Of a stretch of DNA of 64,000 bases, positions 40,046 to 48,085 are shown piece by piece (the first letter of the stretch is position 1; the number at the start of each line of letters is the position of its first letter). The notes under the pieces are model-generated. The model did not search any database. It was given only the letters and a program-made list of their open reading frames with translations, and was not told the DNA's origin. The stretch lies in assembly GCF_014648495.1 (NCBI RefSeq), contig NZ_BMRF01000004.1:496001-560000 (forward strand). The letters run 5' to 3'. A program made the translations under genes and the position numbers. The stretch comes from Actinomadura cremea (GTDB lineage: Bacteria > Actinomycetota > Actinomycetes > Streptosporangiales > Streptosporangiaceae).

Positions 40046-41299
40046 TCAGCTGGTCGCTTCGGCCACGGCGTCGGCCCAGAGGCCGAGGGCCTCGTCGATC
40101 TGGGCCTCGTTGACCACCAGCGGCGGGATGAGGCGGACGACGTTGCCGTGGGCGCCGCACGTGAGCAGCAGGAGGCCGCGGTCGGCGGCGGCGCGGTGGG
40201 CCCGGACGGCGGTCGCGGTGTCGGGCTCGCCGTCGGCGGTGGTGAACTCGCCGGCCTGCATGAGGCCGAGACCGCGGACGTCGCCGATGACCGGGTGGTC
40301 GGCGGCGACCTTGCGGAGGCCGTCGCCCAGCCGGGCGCCGAGCCGGGCCGCGTTGGCGACGAGGTCCTCGTCCCGGATGACCTCCAGGGTGGCGAGCGCG
40401 GCGGCGCACGAGACGGCGTTGCCGCCGTAGGTGCCGCCCTGCGAGCCCGGCCACGCCTTCTCCATGACGGAGGCGGGCGCGGCGATCGCCGAGAGCGGGA
40501 AGCCGCTGGCCAGGCCCTTCGCGGTGATGAGGATGTCGGGGCGCATCGCGGAGTGCTCGTGGCCCCAGAACTTGCCGGTGCGCCCGTACCCCGTCTGCAC
40601 CTCGTCGACGATCAGCAGGACGCCGTGCCGGTCGGCGCGTTCGCGGAGTCCCTCGAGGAACGCGGGCGGCGCCGGGATGTAGCCGCCCTCGCCGAGGACC
40701 GGTTCGACGACGAACGCGGCGGTGTCGGGCGCGGGGCTGGTGGTGGCGAGGACGTAGTCGAGTTCGCGGAGCGCGAACCGGACGGCCTCGTCCTCGTCCC
40801 ACCCGTACCGGTAGGCCTGCGGGAACGGGGCGACGACCGCACCGGGCATCATCGGCCCGATGCCGGCGCGGAACTTCGTCCCGGCGGTGGTGAGCGCGGC
40901 GGCGCCCATGGTGCGGCCGTGGAACGAGCCGTGGAAGACGACGATGTTCTGCCGTCCGGTGGCGTGCCGGGCGAGCCGGATGGACGCCTCGACGGCCTCG
41001 CTTCCGCTGTTGAGGAAGAACACCGAGTCGAGAGCGTCCGGCAGGACGTCGCCCATGGCCTCGACCAGGCGCAGGAGCGGCCGGTGCATGACCGTCGTGT
41101 ACTGGCCGTGGATCAGGGTGCCGACCTGCTTCTGGGCGGCCTCGACCACGCGCGGGTGGCAGTGGCCGGTGTTGGTGACGCCGATGCCCGCGGTGAAGTC
41201 CAGGTACCGGCGCCCGTCGGCGTCGTAGAGGTGCACGCCCTCGCCGCGCTCGGCCAGGACGGGAGTCGCCTGCTTCAGCAGAGGTGACAGCGTCGCCAT
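40046..41299 (-). CDS. Class-III PLP aminotransferase (4-aminobutyrate aminotransferase-like)
   Basis: A 417-residue omega-aminotransferase. Motifs are GIGVTNTGHCHPRVV, LNSGSEAVEASIRLARHATGRQNIVVFHGSFHGRT, LLIVDEVQTGYGRTGKFW (PLP-binding Asp), ITAKGLASGFPLSAI (Schiff-base Lys) and GGTYGGNAVSCAAALATL. It would transfer an omega-amino group from GABA, beta-alanine or a similar amine to 2-oxoglutarate. The ATG ends at 41299. A GntR-type operator lies 18-31 bp upstream, tying it to the catabolic island. Confidence 0.9.
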   Translation of the reverse strand: MATLSPLLKQATPVLAERGEGVHLYDADGRRYLDFTAGIGVTNTGHCHPRVVEAAQKQVGTLIHGQYTTVMHRPLLRLVEAMGDVLPDALDSVFFLNSGSEAVEASIRLARHATGRQNIVVFHGSFHGRTMGAAALTTAGTKFRAGIGPMMPGAVVAPFPQAYRYGWDEDEAVRFALRELDYVLATTSPAPDTAAFVVEPVLGEGGYIPAPPAFLEGLRERADRHGVLLIVDEVQTGYGRTGKFWGHEHSAMRPDILITAKGLASGFPLSAIAAPASVMEKAWPGSQGGTYGGNAVSCAAALATLEVIRDEDLVANAARLGARLGDGLRKVAADHPVIGDVRGLGLMQAGEFTTADGEPDTATAVRAHRAAADRGLLLLTCGAHGNVVRLIPPLVVNEAQIDEALGLWADAVAEATS

Positions 41300-41316
41300 G
41301 GGAGTCCCTCTCGGTA

Positions 41317-41340
41317 GATTGTCGACAATCGACAGCCTAG
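41317..41340 (-). promoter_or_regulatory. GntR-type operator 1 and -10 box upstream of the aminotransferase
   Basis: GATTGTCGACAATC (41317-41330) is a perfect 14-bp palindrome of the TTGTnnACAA type used by FadR-subfamily GntR proteins. On the coding strand TAGGCT (41340-41335) is a plausible -10 box, placing the operator over the transcription start. Confidence 0.7.
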
Positions 41341-41393
41341 GCCACCGCACCCCTCCGAGCGGAGGGGGAGGGGCCAAGAATGTGGCCGTCCGG

Positions 41394-42053
41394 TCAGTCT
41401 TTACGGAGTCTTTCGATCGAGTCGGTCATGTGCTCCTCGATGAGGCGCAGCAGCCGCTCCTCCTCGCCGTCGCCGATGGCGTCGACGATGCGCCGGTGCT
41501 CCTCCACGAGGTCGTCCGGTTCGGGATAGGTGTCCTGCAGGGCGTTGAGGCACATCCGCGTCTCGACGAGCAGCGTGTGCGCCATGCGCTCGAGGCGCTG
41601 GCTGCCGGACGCGCTCACCAGGACCTCGTGGAAGGCCTGGTCGGCGTCGCTCATCTTGACGCGGTCGCGCGCGCGGGCGGCCTCGACCAGGCCCTCGAGG
41701 GCGTCGGTGAGCCGGGCGACGGCCTCGCCCCGGTTCCGTTCCATGATCAGTTTTCCGGCGGCGCGCTCGATCGCGAGCCGCGCCAGGTACACGTCCTCGA
41801 CGTCGCCCTCGTCCAGGGTGATCACGAACAGGCCCCGGTGCGGCTCGCTGACCAGCAGCCCTTCCTGGACGAGCCGCTGCATCGCCTCCCGCAGCGGCCC
41901 GCGGCTGATGCCCAGCCGGGCGGCCAGCTCGGCCTCGCCGAGCTGGTCACCCGGCTCGAGCGAGCCGTACATGATCGCGGCACGCAGCTCGTCGGAGACG
42001 AGTTCGACCGTGGACTTGCGGGGGACGGGTTCAAGCTCGCCCAATCGGCTCAT
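41394..42053 (-). CDS. GntR family regulator, FCD (FadR) subfamily
   Basis: A 219-residue regulator. The winged helix is TVELVSDELRAAIMYGSLEPGDQLGEAELAARLGISRGPLREAMQRLVQEGLLV, and the C-terminal FCD helical bundle (about 85-215) has metal-binding positions in DADQAFHEVL (Asp/His) and EEHRRIVDAI (His). Proteins of this group respond to small carboxylates. It is embedded between the racemase-like and aminotransferase genes, and three matching operators occur at 41317, 42857 and 44326, so it is the likely local repressor of the whole island. Confidence 0.9.
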   Translation of the reverse strand: MSRLGELEPVPRKSTVELVSDELRAAIMYGSLEPGDQLGEAELAARLGISRGPLREAMQRLVQEGLLVSEPHRGLFVITLDEGDVEDVYLARLAIERAAGKLIMERNRGEAVARLTDALEGLVEAARARDRVKMSDADQAFHEVLVSASGSQRLERMAHTLLVETRMCLNALQDTYPEPDDLVEEHRRIVDAIGDGEEERLLRLIEEHMTDSIERLRKD

Positions 42054-42069
42054 GGGAGGTCACCTTTCG

Positions 42070-42858
42070 TCAGAGCCTCCAGGCCGGACGTCCGGGCGCC
42101 GCTTCGGGAACGGGCTCCGCGAACAGCCGGCCGAAGCCGGTGCGCGGACGGAACCCGCCGGAGGGTGACTCACCGGAACTGCTCGCGAGCCGCAGGCCCT
42201 CCCAGACGCTGACCTGGTTGGCCGTTAGGACCGGTTTGCCGACGCGTGCCTCCAGCTCGTCGAGCCAGGACACGGTGTGCAGCGCGGTGTCGGGCACCAG
42301 CACCGCCTCGGCGTCCGGGTGATCGTTGGCCGCGACGAAGGCGAGGACCTCCTCGCGGCCGAGGGTGCCGACCTCGGCGGCGGTGATGATGCCCTTGCAG
42401 GACAGCGACACCACCGTGATGCCGGCGCGCCCGAGGAAGTCGCCGAACTTCTCGGCGACGTCCTCGGGATAGGTCGCGGCGACCGCGACCCGGGTGACGC
42501 CCAGCGCGCGGGCCGCGTTGACGAACGCGAACGACGTGCTGGACGCGGGGACGCGGGCGGCCTCGGCGACGCCCGCGACCTGCTGTTCGGCGCCTTCCCA
42601 GCCGAAGACGAAGCTGCCGCTGGTGCAGGCCCACACGGCCGCCCGCACGCCCATCTCGCGCAACTTGTCCGCCCCGGTGGCCAGGACGTCCGGGCCGCCG
42701 ACGTCGAGAAGGGCGTCCACGCGGTGGGCGTCCTCGCGCATCAGGGTGTGCACGACGGGCAGGCGCACGTCGCCGAGGGCGGCCTCGATGGCCGGGTAGT
42801 CGTCCTCGGCGCTGTAACCGGGGTAGAGGAATCCGGCGCTCAGTGCAATCTGCGACAT
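42070..42858 (-). CDS. Asp/Glu racemase/maleate isomerase superfamily protein, second catalytic Cys replaced
   Basis: A 262-residue member of the Asp/Glu/hydantoin racemase fold. The first catalytic cysteine is present (WACTSGSF, Cys78). At the second site the family SCTN reads PDTA, so Asp190 replaces the cysteine that its neighbour keeps (Cys202). A one-cysteine variant cannot use the two-base racemase mechanism and may act as an isomerase, decarboxylase or lyase, or be inactive. The C-terminal 30 residues are an extra low-complexity tail. The start codon overlaps GntR-type operator 2, and a TAGGAT box lies 9 nt upstream. It is 25 bp downstream of its paralog. Confidence 0.85.
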   Translation of the reverse strand: MSQIALSAGFLYPGYSAEDDYPAIEAALGDVRLPVVHTLMREDAHRVDALLDVGGPDVLATGADKLREMGVRAAVWACTSGSFVFGWEGAEQQVAGVAEAARVPASSTSFAFVNAARALGVTRVAVAATYPEDVAEKFGDFLGRAGITVVSLSCKGIITAAEVGTLGREEVLAFVAANDHPDAEAVLVPDTALHTVSWLDELEARVGKPVLTANQVSVWEGLRLASSSGESPSGGFRPRTGFGRLFAEPVPEAAPGRPAWRL

Positions 42859-42879
42859 TTGTTGACAATCCTACTCTCG
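42857..42879 (-). promoter_or_regulatory. GntR-type operator 2 over the start codon of the racemase-like gene
   Basis: TTGTTGACAATCCTAC (42859-42874) is identical to 44328-44343. On the coding strand it reads TAGGATTGTCAACAA followed by the ATG, so a -10 box (TAGGAT), operator and start codon are fused. This supports an internal, leaderless, GntR-controlled promoter. Confidence 0.7.
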
Positions 42880-42883
42880 GGGA

Positions 42884-43657
42884 TCACGCTGCGGTCGGGC
42901 TGCTCAGCTGCACCAGCGACTGGCCGGCGCCGTTCGCCGCGCGGCCCATCGCGCGCAGCGCGGAGCACATCGTCACCTGGTTGGAGGTCAGCACCGGTTT
43001 GCCGATCAGCTGCTCCAGCGGCGCGATGATGTCGTAGGTCGGCACGTTGGTGCAGCTGATGAACACGGCCTCGGCGTCGGGCCGGTCGACCGCGGACACG
43101 GCGCTCACGACCTCGCCGTACCCGACCTTCCAGATGTGGCTGAGCAGCCCCATCCCGACCGACGACACGACCTCGACGCCGTGCTCGCCGAGGAACGACA
43201 CGAGCCGGTCGGTGACCGTGTCGATGTACGGCGTCACGACCGCGATGCGGCGGGCGTCCAGCATGTGCAGCGACTCCACCAGCGCCCCGGACGTCGTCGC
43301 GACCGCGGGCGCGCCCGCCCGCTTCATCGTCTCGTGCAGCGACTCCTCGCCGGCGCGGCCCCGGATGAAGCTCCCGGACGCGCAGGCGAACGCGACCGCG
43401 AGCGGTTCGGGCGCCAGCACGTCGCGCGTGGCCTGCCGGACGATCGAGTGGTCCGACAGCGCGGACGCCATCTCCACCGTGACCGGGACCGGCACGTACG
43501 GCAGCCGGGTCATGAACAGCGACACGTCGTCCGGCGTCCAGCGCCACAGTTCACGGTCGAGCGCGAAGTCGAAGGGCGCGACCACGCCGATCCCCTGCTG
43601 GGCCAGCAGTTCGGGACCGACGACCAGCGTGGGATCGAATGTCATCTGCGCGGCCAC
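42884..43657 (-). CDS. Asp/Glu racemase/maleate isomerase family enzyme
   Basis: A 257-residue enzyme of the maleate isomerase/arylmalonate decarboxylase branch. Both catalytic cysteines are present: Cys92 in FACASGSF and Cys202 in VFISCTNVPTYD. This pair fits maleate cis-trans isomerase or a racemase using a two-cysteine mechanism on a small dicarboxylate or 2-substituted malonate. GTG at 43657 is used, 4 bp after the DUF3830 stop; an ATG at 43645 would remove four residues. It is translated with the DUF3830 gene. Confidence 0.88.
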   Translation of the reverse strand: MAAQMTFDPTLVVGPELLAQQGIGVVAPFDFALDRELWRWTPDDVSLFMTRLPYVPVPVTVEMASALSDHSIVRQATRDVLAPEPLAVAFACASGSFIRGRAGEESLHETMKRAGAPAVATTSGALVESLHMLDARRIAVVTPYIDTVTDRLVSFLGEHGVEVVSSVGMGLLSHIWKVGYGEVVSAVSAVDRPDAEAVFISCTNVPTYDIIAPLEQLIGKPVLTSNQVTMCSALRAMGRAANGAGQSLVQLSSPTAA

Positions 43658-43661
43658 CGCT

Positions 43662-44156
43662 CTAGCCTTCGTGCCGGCGGTAGACGAGCCGCTCGCCGAC
43701 GCCGCCGGAGCGCCAGACGTCGTTGCACGCCTCGGCCATCCGGTCGAGCCCGTCGACGATCGTCGCGTAGACGTTCCCCGGCACCCAGCCGACGTCCCCG
43801 TTCAGCAGCAGGTTGTTGCGGCCGTAGAAGATCGCCAGGTCGATGACGCCGGGGAGCTCGTGGATGTTCTTCTCCTCCTTGAACCTCCGATCGAGCATCC
43901 CGCCGGGGAACGAGAAGAGGACGACGTCGCCCGGGATGGGCGTGACGGTGGGATTCTCCTGGCCGATCTCCTCGTCCGAGAAGTACTCGACCATCGTGTA
44001 GACCTCGTTGCGCGCGTACTTGGCGTGGTACGCGTCTCCGCCCTGCGGCAGGGCGCGCCAGACCGCCTCGCAGGTGCGCGGCGCGTCCTTCTCCAGGAGC
44101 TCGGCGACGCACGAGACGCCGCGCCGCTCGAGGGAGATGGTCATCAGCTTGGGCAT
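43662..44156 (-). CDS. DUF3830 family protein
   Basis: A 164-residue protein of the DUF3830 family, which has a cyclophilin-like beta-barrel. Characteristic elements are AELLEKDAPRTCEAVWRALP, ARNEVYTMV, PTVTPIPGDVVLFSFPGG and VDLAIFYGRNNLLLN-like text near 105-118. The family lacks a known reaction but recurs in catabolic operons with racemase/isomerase, amidase and dehydrogenase genes, as here. It is the first gene of the leftward operon and has an about 180-nt leader that can form a hairpin. Confidence 0.85.
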   Translation of the reverse strand: MPKLMTISLERRGVSCVAELLEKDAPRTCEAVWRALPQGGDAYHAKYARNEVYTMVEYFSDEEIGQENPTVTPIPGDVVLFSFPGGMLDRRFKEEKNIHELPGVIDLAIFYGRNNLLLNGDVGWVPGNVYATIVDGLDRMAEACNDVWRSGGVGERLVYRRHEG

Positions 44157-44286
44157 GCCGGGCCTCCCCGTAGAACAGGGGTGGGCGAGAGCGTCGCCAC
44201 CCGAAGGACTCTTGCTGTTGCGTTAGAGCGCTCTGGGATCCGTCCTGGCCATGCTTGGGCAGCGGTTGCGACGGTCTTGCAGCACG

Positions 44287-44328
44287 ATCAGCGCGGTCTC
44301 CTCGGGCCGACTCGTCGGCCGCGCTGAT
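44287..44328. promoter_or_regulatory. Nested inverted repeats in the divergent leader
   Basis: ATCAGCGCGG (44287-44296) pairs with CCGCGCTGAT (44319-44328). Inside, GGCCGA (44305-44310) pairs with TCGGCC (44315-44320), which partly competes with the outer stem. The structure abuts operator 3 and would lie at the 5' end of the leftward DUF3830 transcript. It could be an attenuator or mRNA-stabilising hairpin. Confidence 0.45.
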
Positions 44329-44359
44329 TGTTGACAATCCTACGAACCCTTCCTAGCGT
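44326..44359 (+). promoter_or_regulatory. GntR-type operator 3 and divergent promoters
   Basis: GATTGTTGACAATC (44326-44339) matches operator 1 with one change. For the rightward gene TTGACA (44331-44336) is a consensus -35 box inside the operator, with TAGCGT (44354-44359) 17 bp further as -10. On the other strand TAGGAT followed by TGTCAACAA gives a leftward -10. One repressor can silence both directions. Confidence 0.75.
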
Positions 44360-44417
44360 GTCAATGCCTCCCCGAGTTGCCTTCACGTAAACTCCCGGAT
44401 CCCGGAAAGCAGAGCCG

Positions 44418-45497
44418 ATGCAGCAGCCTTCGCCCGCAGCCGGTGCACCGCCCGTGGTGGCGGTGCTGACGGGGGACGTCGAACCGTCCGGGATGGCGGA
44501 CGTGGAGCGCCGCGCCGACGTCCGATACGTGCGTGAGAGCGGCCTCGCCACCGCCGTCGCGGAAGCCGACATCGTCTTCATGTGGGATTTCCTCTCCGGA
44601 GCCCTCGCCGCGGCGTGGCCCGCGGGGGACGGCGCCCGGACGCCCCGCTGGGTGCACATCGCGAGCGCGGGCGTCGACAAGGTGACGTTCCGGGGCCTGA
44701 CGGAAAGTGACACGGTCCTCACCAACTCGCGAGGGGTGTTCGACGAGCCGATCGCCGAGTACGTCCTCGGGCTGGTGCTGTCGTTCGCCAAAGACCTGCA
44801 CGGCACCGTCCGGCTGCAGGCGGAGCGGCGCTGGCGGCACCGGGAGACCGAGCGGATCACCGGCAAGCGCGCGCTGGTGGTCGGCACCGGCCCGATCGGC
44901 CGGGCCATCGCGCGGCGGCTGTCGGCGGCCGGGCTGCGGGTGAGCGGCGCGGGCCGCACCGCCCGCACCGGCGACACCGACTTCGGCACCGTGCACGCCA
45001 CCGCCGACCTGGCCGCCGCGCTGGCCGCGGCCGACTACGTCGTCCTCGCCGCCCCCCTCACCCCGCAGACCCGCGGCATGATCGACGCCGCCGCGCTGGG
45101 GCGGATGCGGCCGTCGGCGCGGCTGATCAACGTGGGCCGCGGCTCGCTGGTCGTCCAGGACGACCTGGTCGCGGCGCTGCGGGACGGGCGGATCGCGGGC
45201 GCGGCCCTCGACGTGTTCGAGGAGGAGCCGCTCCCCGAGAAGTCCCCGCTGTGGGAACTGCCGAACGTGATCGTGTCGCCGCACATGTCGGGCGACACGG
45301 TCGGCTGGCGGGACGAGCTGGTCGAGCTGTTCGCGGACAACTTCGACCGGTTCACGGCCGGCCGTCCGCTGCGCAACGTCGTGGACAAGCGGCTCGGCTA
45401 CGTGGGCTCGGGCCCCCCGGCCGCGGTGCCGCCCGGCGCGAACGGGAAGTCGAGCACCGACGGGACGTCCGTCCCGCACACCGACCAGAGGGGGTAG
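44418..45497 (+). CDS. D-isomer-specific 2-hydroxyacid dehydrogenase
   Basis: A 359-residue NAD(P)-dependent dehydrogenase. The nucleotide-binding motif is VVGTGPIGRAIA at about 155-166. Catalytic residues sit in LINVGRGSLV (Arg), DVFEEEPLP (Glu) and VIVSPHMSG (His). It would reduce a 2-oxoacid to the D-2-hydroxyacid or the reverse. A disordered Pro/Gly tail of about 30 residues follows the fold. The ATG is 59 nt after the -10 box of the GntR-controlled promoter. It is followed 4 bp later by the amidase, so the two form an operon divergent from the racemase/DUF3830 operon. Confidence 0.9.
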   Translation: MQQPSPAAGAPPVVAVLTGDVEPSGMADVERRADVRYVRESGLATAVAEADIVFMWDFLSGALAAAWPAGDGARTPRWVHIASAGVDKVTFRGLTESDTVLTNSRGVFDEPIAEYVLGLVLSFAKDLHGTVRLQAERRWRHRETERITGKRALVVGTGPIGRAIARRLSAAGLRVSGAGRTARTGDTDFGTVHATADLAAALAAADYVVLAAPLTPQTRGMIDAAALGRMRPSARLINVGRGSLVVQDDLVAALRDGRIAGAALDVFEEEPLPEKSPLWELPNVIVSPHMSGDTVGWRDELVELFADNFDRFTAGRPLRNVVDKRLGYVGSGPPAAVPPGANGKSSTDGTSVPHTDQRG

Positions 45498-45501
45498 GAC
45501 G

Positions 45502-46899
45502 ATGACGGAACCGGCCGACCTGACCGCCGCGGAACTGATCGACGCGTACCGGGACGGGACGCTGTCCCCGGTGGGGGCGGCGGAGGCCGTCCTCGCCCGG
45601 ATCGAGCGCGACGACCCGAAGCTGAACGCGTTCTGCCTGGTGGACGCCGACACGACCCTCGAGATGGCGCGGGCGTCCGCCGAGCGGTGGCGGCGCGGCG
45701 CGACGCTCGGCCCGCTGGACGGCGTGCCCGTCTCGATCAAGGACGTGCTCCTGACCGACGGCTGGCCCACGCTGCGCGGCTCCACGACGATCGACCCGTC
45801 CGGTCCGTGGACCGAGGACGCCCCGTCCGTGGCGCGGCTGCGCGAGCAGGGCGCGGTGTTCGCGGGGAAGACCACCACGCCCGAGTTCGCGTGGAAGGGC
45901 GTCACCGACTCGCCGCTGACCGGCGTCACCCGCAACCCCGCCGACCCGTCGCGGACGGCCGGCGGGTCCAGCGGCGGCGCCGCGGCGGCCGTCGCGGCGG
46001 GCATGGCGCCGCTCGCGCTCGGCACCGACGGCGGCGGCTCGGTGCGCATCCCGGCGAGCTTCACCGGCACGTTCACGATCAAGCCCACCTACGGGCGGAT
46101 CCCGCACCACCCGGCGAGCCCGTTCGGCACCCTCGCGCACGTCGGTCCGATGACGAACACCGTGGAGGACGCCGCGCTGCTGCTGGACGCGGTGTGCGGG
46201 CCGGACGCCCGCGACTGGTCGGCGCTCGCGCCGCCGGACGCCCCGTTCGCCGTCCGCACCGCGGCCGTCCCCGGCCCCGGCGACCTGACCGGCCTGCGCG
46301 TCGCCTACAGCCCGACGCTCGGGTTCGCGAAGGTCGATCCGGAGGTCGCGGCGCTGGTCGCGGCGGCCGTCGAGACGTTCACCGAGCTGGGCGCGAAGGT
46401 CGAGGAGGCCGACCCCGGGTTCGGTGACCCCGTCGAGGCGTTCGAGGTCCTGTGGTTCGCCGGGGCCGCCAAGGTCGTCGAGCACCTGACGCCGGAGCGG
46501 TTCGCCGCCCTCGACCCGGGCCTGCGGGAGATCTGCGAGCAGGGCGCCCGGTACTCCGCGCTGGACTACCTCGCCGCGACCGCCCGCCGGATGGAGCTCG
46601 GCCGGCTGATGGGCCTGTTCCACGAGCGCTACGACCTGCTGCTGACCCCGACGATGCCGATCGCCGCGTTCGAGGCGGGCGTCGAGGTCCCGGCCGGGTC
46701 GCCGTCCCCGCGCTGGACGGCCTGGACGCCGTTCACCTACCCGTTCAACATGACGCAGCAGCCCGCCGCGAGCCTCCCGTGCGGGACGACCGCGGCGGGG
46801 CTGCCGGTCGGGCTGCAGGTCGTCGGCGCCCGGCACGCCGACGCCCTGGTCATGAACGCGTGCCGCGCGTTCGAGGGCGCCCGGCCCTGGCGGCCCTGA
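45502..46899 (+). CDS. Amidase signature family enzyme
   Basis: A 465-residue amidase. The Ser-cisSer-Lys triad is intact: Lys80 in PVSIKD, Ser156 in TAGGSSGGAA and the nucleophile Ser180 in GTDGGGSVRIPA. It would hydrolyse a carboxamide to acid and ammonia in the cytoplasm. Together with the hydroxyacid dehydrogenase, DUF3830, two racemase/isomerase paralogs and the omega-aminotransferase, it suggests stepwise breakdown of an amide-containing dicarboxylate or amino acid. It is convergent with the alcohol dehydrogenase gene (3-bp gap). Confidence 0.9.
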   Translation: MTEPADLTAAELIDAYRDGTLSPVGAAEAVLARIERDDPKLNAFCLVDADTTLEMARASAERWRRGATLGPLDGVPVSIKDVLLTDGWPTLRGSTTIDPSGPWTEDAPSVARLREQGAVFAGKTTTPEFAWKGVTDSPLTGVTRNPADPSRTAGGSSGGAAAAVAAGMAPLALGTDGGGSVRIPASFTGTFTIKPTYGRIPHHPASPFGTLAHVGPMTNTVEDAALLLDAVCGPDARDWSALAPPDAPFAVRTAAVPGPGDLTGLRVAYSPTLGFAKVDPEVAALVAAAVETFTELGAKVEEADPGFGDPVEAFEVLWFAGAAKVVEHLTPERFAALDPGLREICEQGARYSALDYLAATARRMELGRLMGLFHERYDLLLTPTMPIAAFEAGVEVPAGSPSPRWTAWTPFTYPFNMTQQPAASLPCGTTAAGLPVGLQVVGARHADALVMNACRAFEGARPWRP

Positions 46900-46902
46900 C
46901 CG

Positions 46903-47922
46903 TCAGGACCGGCCGAAGGAGATCACCGCGCGCCCCCGGTGCGTGCCCGCGTCCATCGCCGCGAGCACGTCCGGCGCCTCGTCCAGCGTGATCGGGGTGA
47001 CGTCCGGGACGATCCCGTGCGCGGCGGCGAACGCGAGGGTGTCGCGCAGGTCGTGCGGTGAGCCGGACGGGCTGCCCATCACCCGCCGCCGGTGCAGGAC
47101 GAGCGCGACGGGCGGCACCGACACCTCCGCGCCGTCGAAACCGAGGAACAGCAGCGTCCCGTCCGGCGCCAGGCCGTCGAACGCGGCCTGCGCGGCGGCG
47201 GTGCTCGGCGCCGTGTTCATGACCAGGTCGGCGCCGCCCCAGGCCCGCAGGGCCTCGGCGGGGTCCTGCTCCTCGGTCGCGACGTACAGCTCGGCGCCGA
47301 GGGCGCGCGCCTGCGCCTCGGCGCGCCGCGAGCGGGACACGACGGCGACGCGGGCGCCGGTCGCCGCCGCGAACCGGGCGGCGAGCGTCCCGACGCCGCC
47401 CGTGCCGAGCACGGCGACCTTCGATCCGGCGGCGGCGCCGCCCTGCCGGAGCCCGTTGAACGCGGTGACCCCGGCGCACATCAGCGGCGCGGCGGCGACC
47501 GGGTCGAGGCCGTCCGGCAGCGGGGTGACGAACCCGGCGCGGGCGAGGAAGTACTCGGCGTACCCGCCGTCGCGGTTGACGCCCGTGACGGCCTTCGGGC
47601 CGCCGGTGCAGAGGATCTGGTCGCCGCGGACGCAGTTGTCGCAGCGCCCGCAGGAGTCGTGGATCCAGGCGGCGCCGACGGGCGTGCCGGGCACGGGCCA
47701 GGAGACGCCGTCGCCGAGGGCCTCGACGACGCCGGTGATCTCGTGGCCGGGGACCGTCGGGAACGTCCCGAACGGGTAGTGGCCGTTCAGGTGGTTGACC
47801 TCGGAGAAGCACATCCCGCACGCGGTGACCCGGACGAGGATCTCGCCGGGACCGGGCGCGGGGACGTCCCGCTCGACGACGTCCAGGGCCTTGCCGGGTC
47901 CGGTGAGTACGGCACTGCGCAT
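46903..47922 (-). CDS. Zinc-dependent alcohol dehydrogenase (MDR family)
   Basis: A 339-residue medium-chain dehydrogenase. The catalytic zinc site is ACGMCFSE with VPGHEITG, the structural zinc loop has four cysteines (CGRCDNCVRGDQILC), and the cofactor motif is AVLGTGGVGTLAA. It oxidises an alcohol or reduces an aldehyde with NAD(P). It is divergent from a TetR gene, and the 163-bp gap holds the inverted repeat GTATAGC/GCTATAC, suggesting substrate-responsive control. The start is the ATG ending at 47922. Confidence 0.9.
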   Translation of the reverse strand: MRSAVLTGPGKALDVVERDVPAPGPGEILVRVTACGMCFSEVNHLNGHYPFGTFPTVPGHEITGVVEALGDGVSWPVPGTPVGAAWIHDSCGRCDNCVRGDQILCTGGPKAVTGVNRDGGYAEYFLARAGFVTPLPDGLDPVAAAPLMCAGVTAFNGLRQGGAAAGSKVAVLGTGGVGTLAARFAAATGARVAVVSRSRRAEAQARALGAELYVATEEQDPAEALRAWGGADLVMNTAPSTAAAQAAFDGLAPDGTLLFLGFDGAEVSVPPVALVLHRRRVMGSPSGSPHDLRDTLAFAAAHGIVPDVTPITLDEAPDVLAAMDAGTHRGRAVISFGRS

Positions 47923-47977
47923 GACTGCGCTCCCTTCGTCGTTGCGCGGCGGTCGAACCCGCCGCTCGCTAACGACG

Positions 47978-48006
47978 GTATAGCAAGTTCTGTAGTGACG
48001 CTATAC
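47978..48006. promoter_or_regulatory. Inverted repeat between alcohol dehydrogenase and TetR genes
   Basis: GTATAGC (47978-47984) and GCTATAC (48000-48006) are perfect 7-bp arms with a 15-bp spacer. TTCTGTAG recurs at 47988-47995 and near 48068. It lies in the divergent promoter region and is a candidate TetR operator. Confidence 0.5.
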
Positions 48007-48085
48007 GAGATGTTCCGTGCGGGCTCGCATATCCGCAGTTCAGTCCCCATATCGATGTTCGGAAAATTTCTGTAGCATCGTTGTT

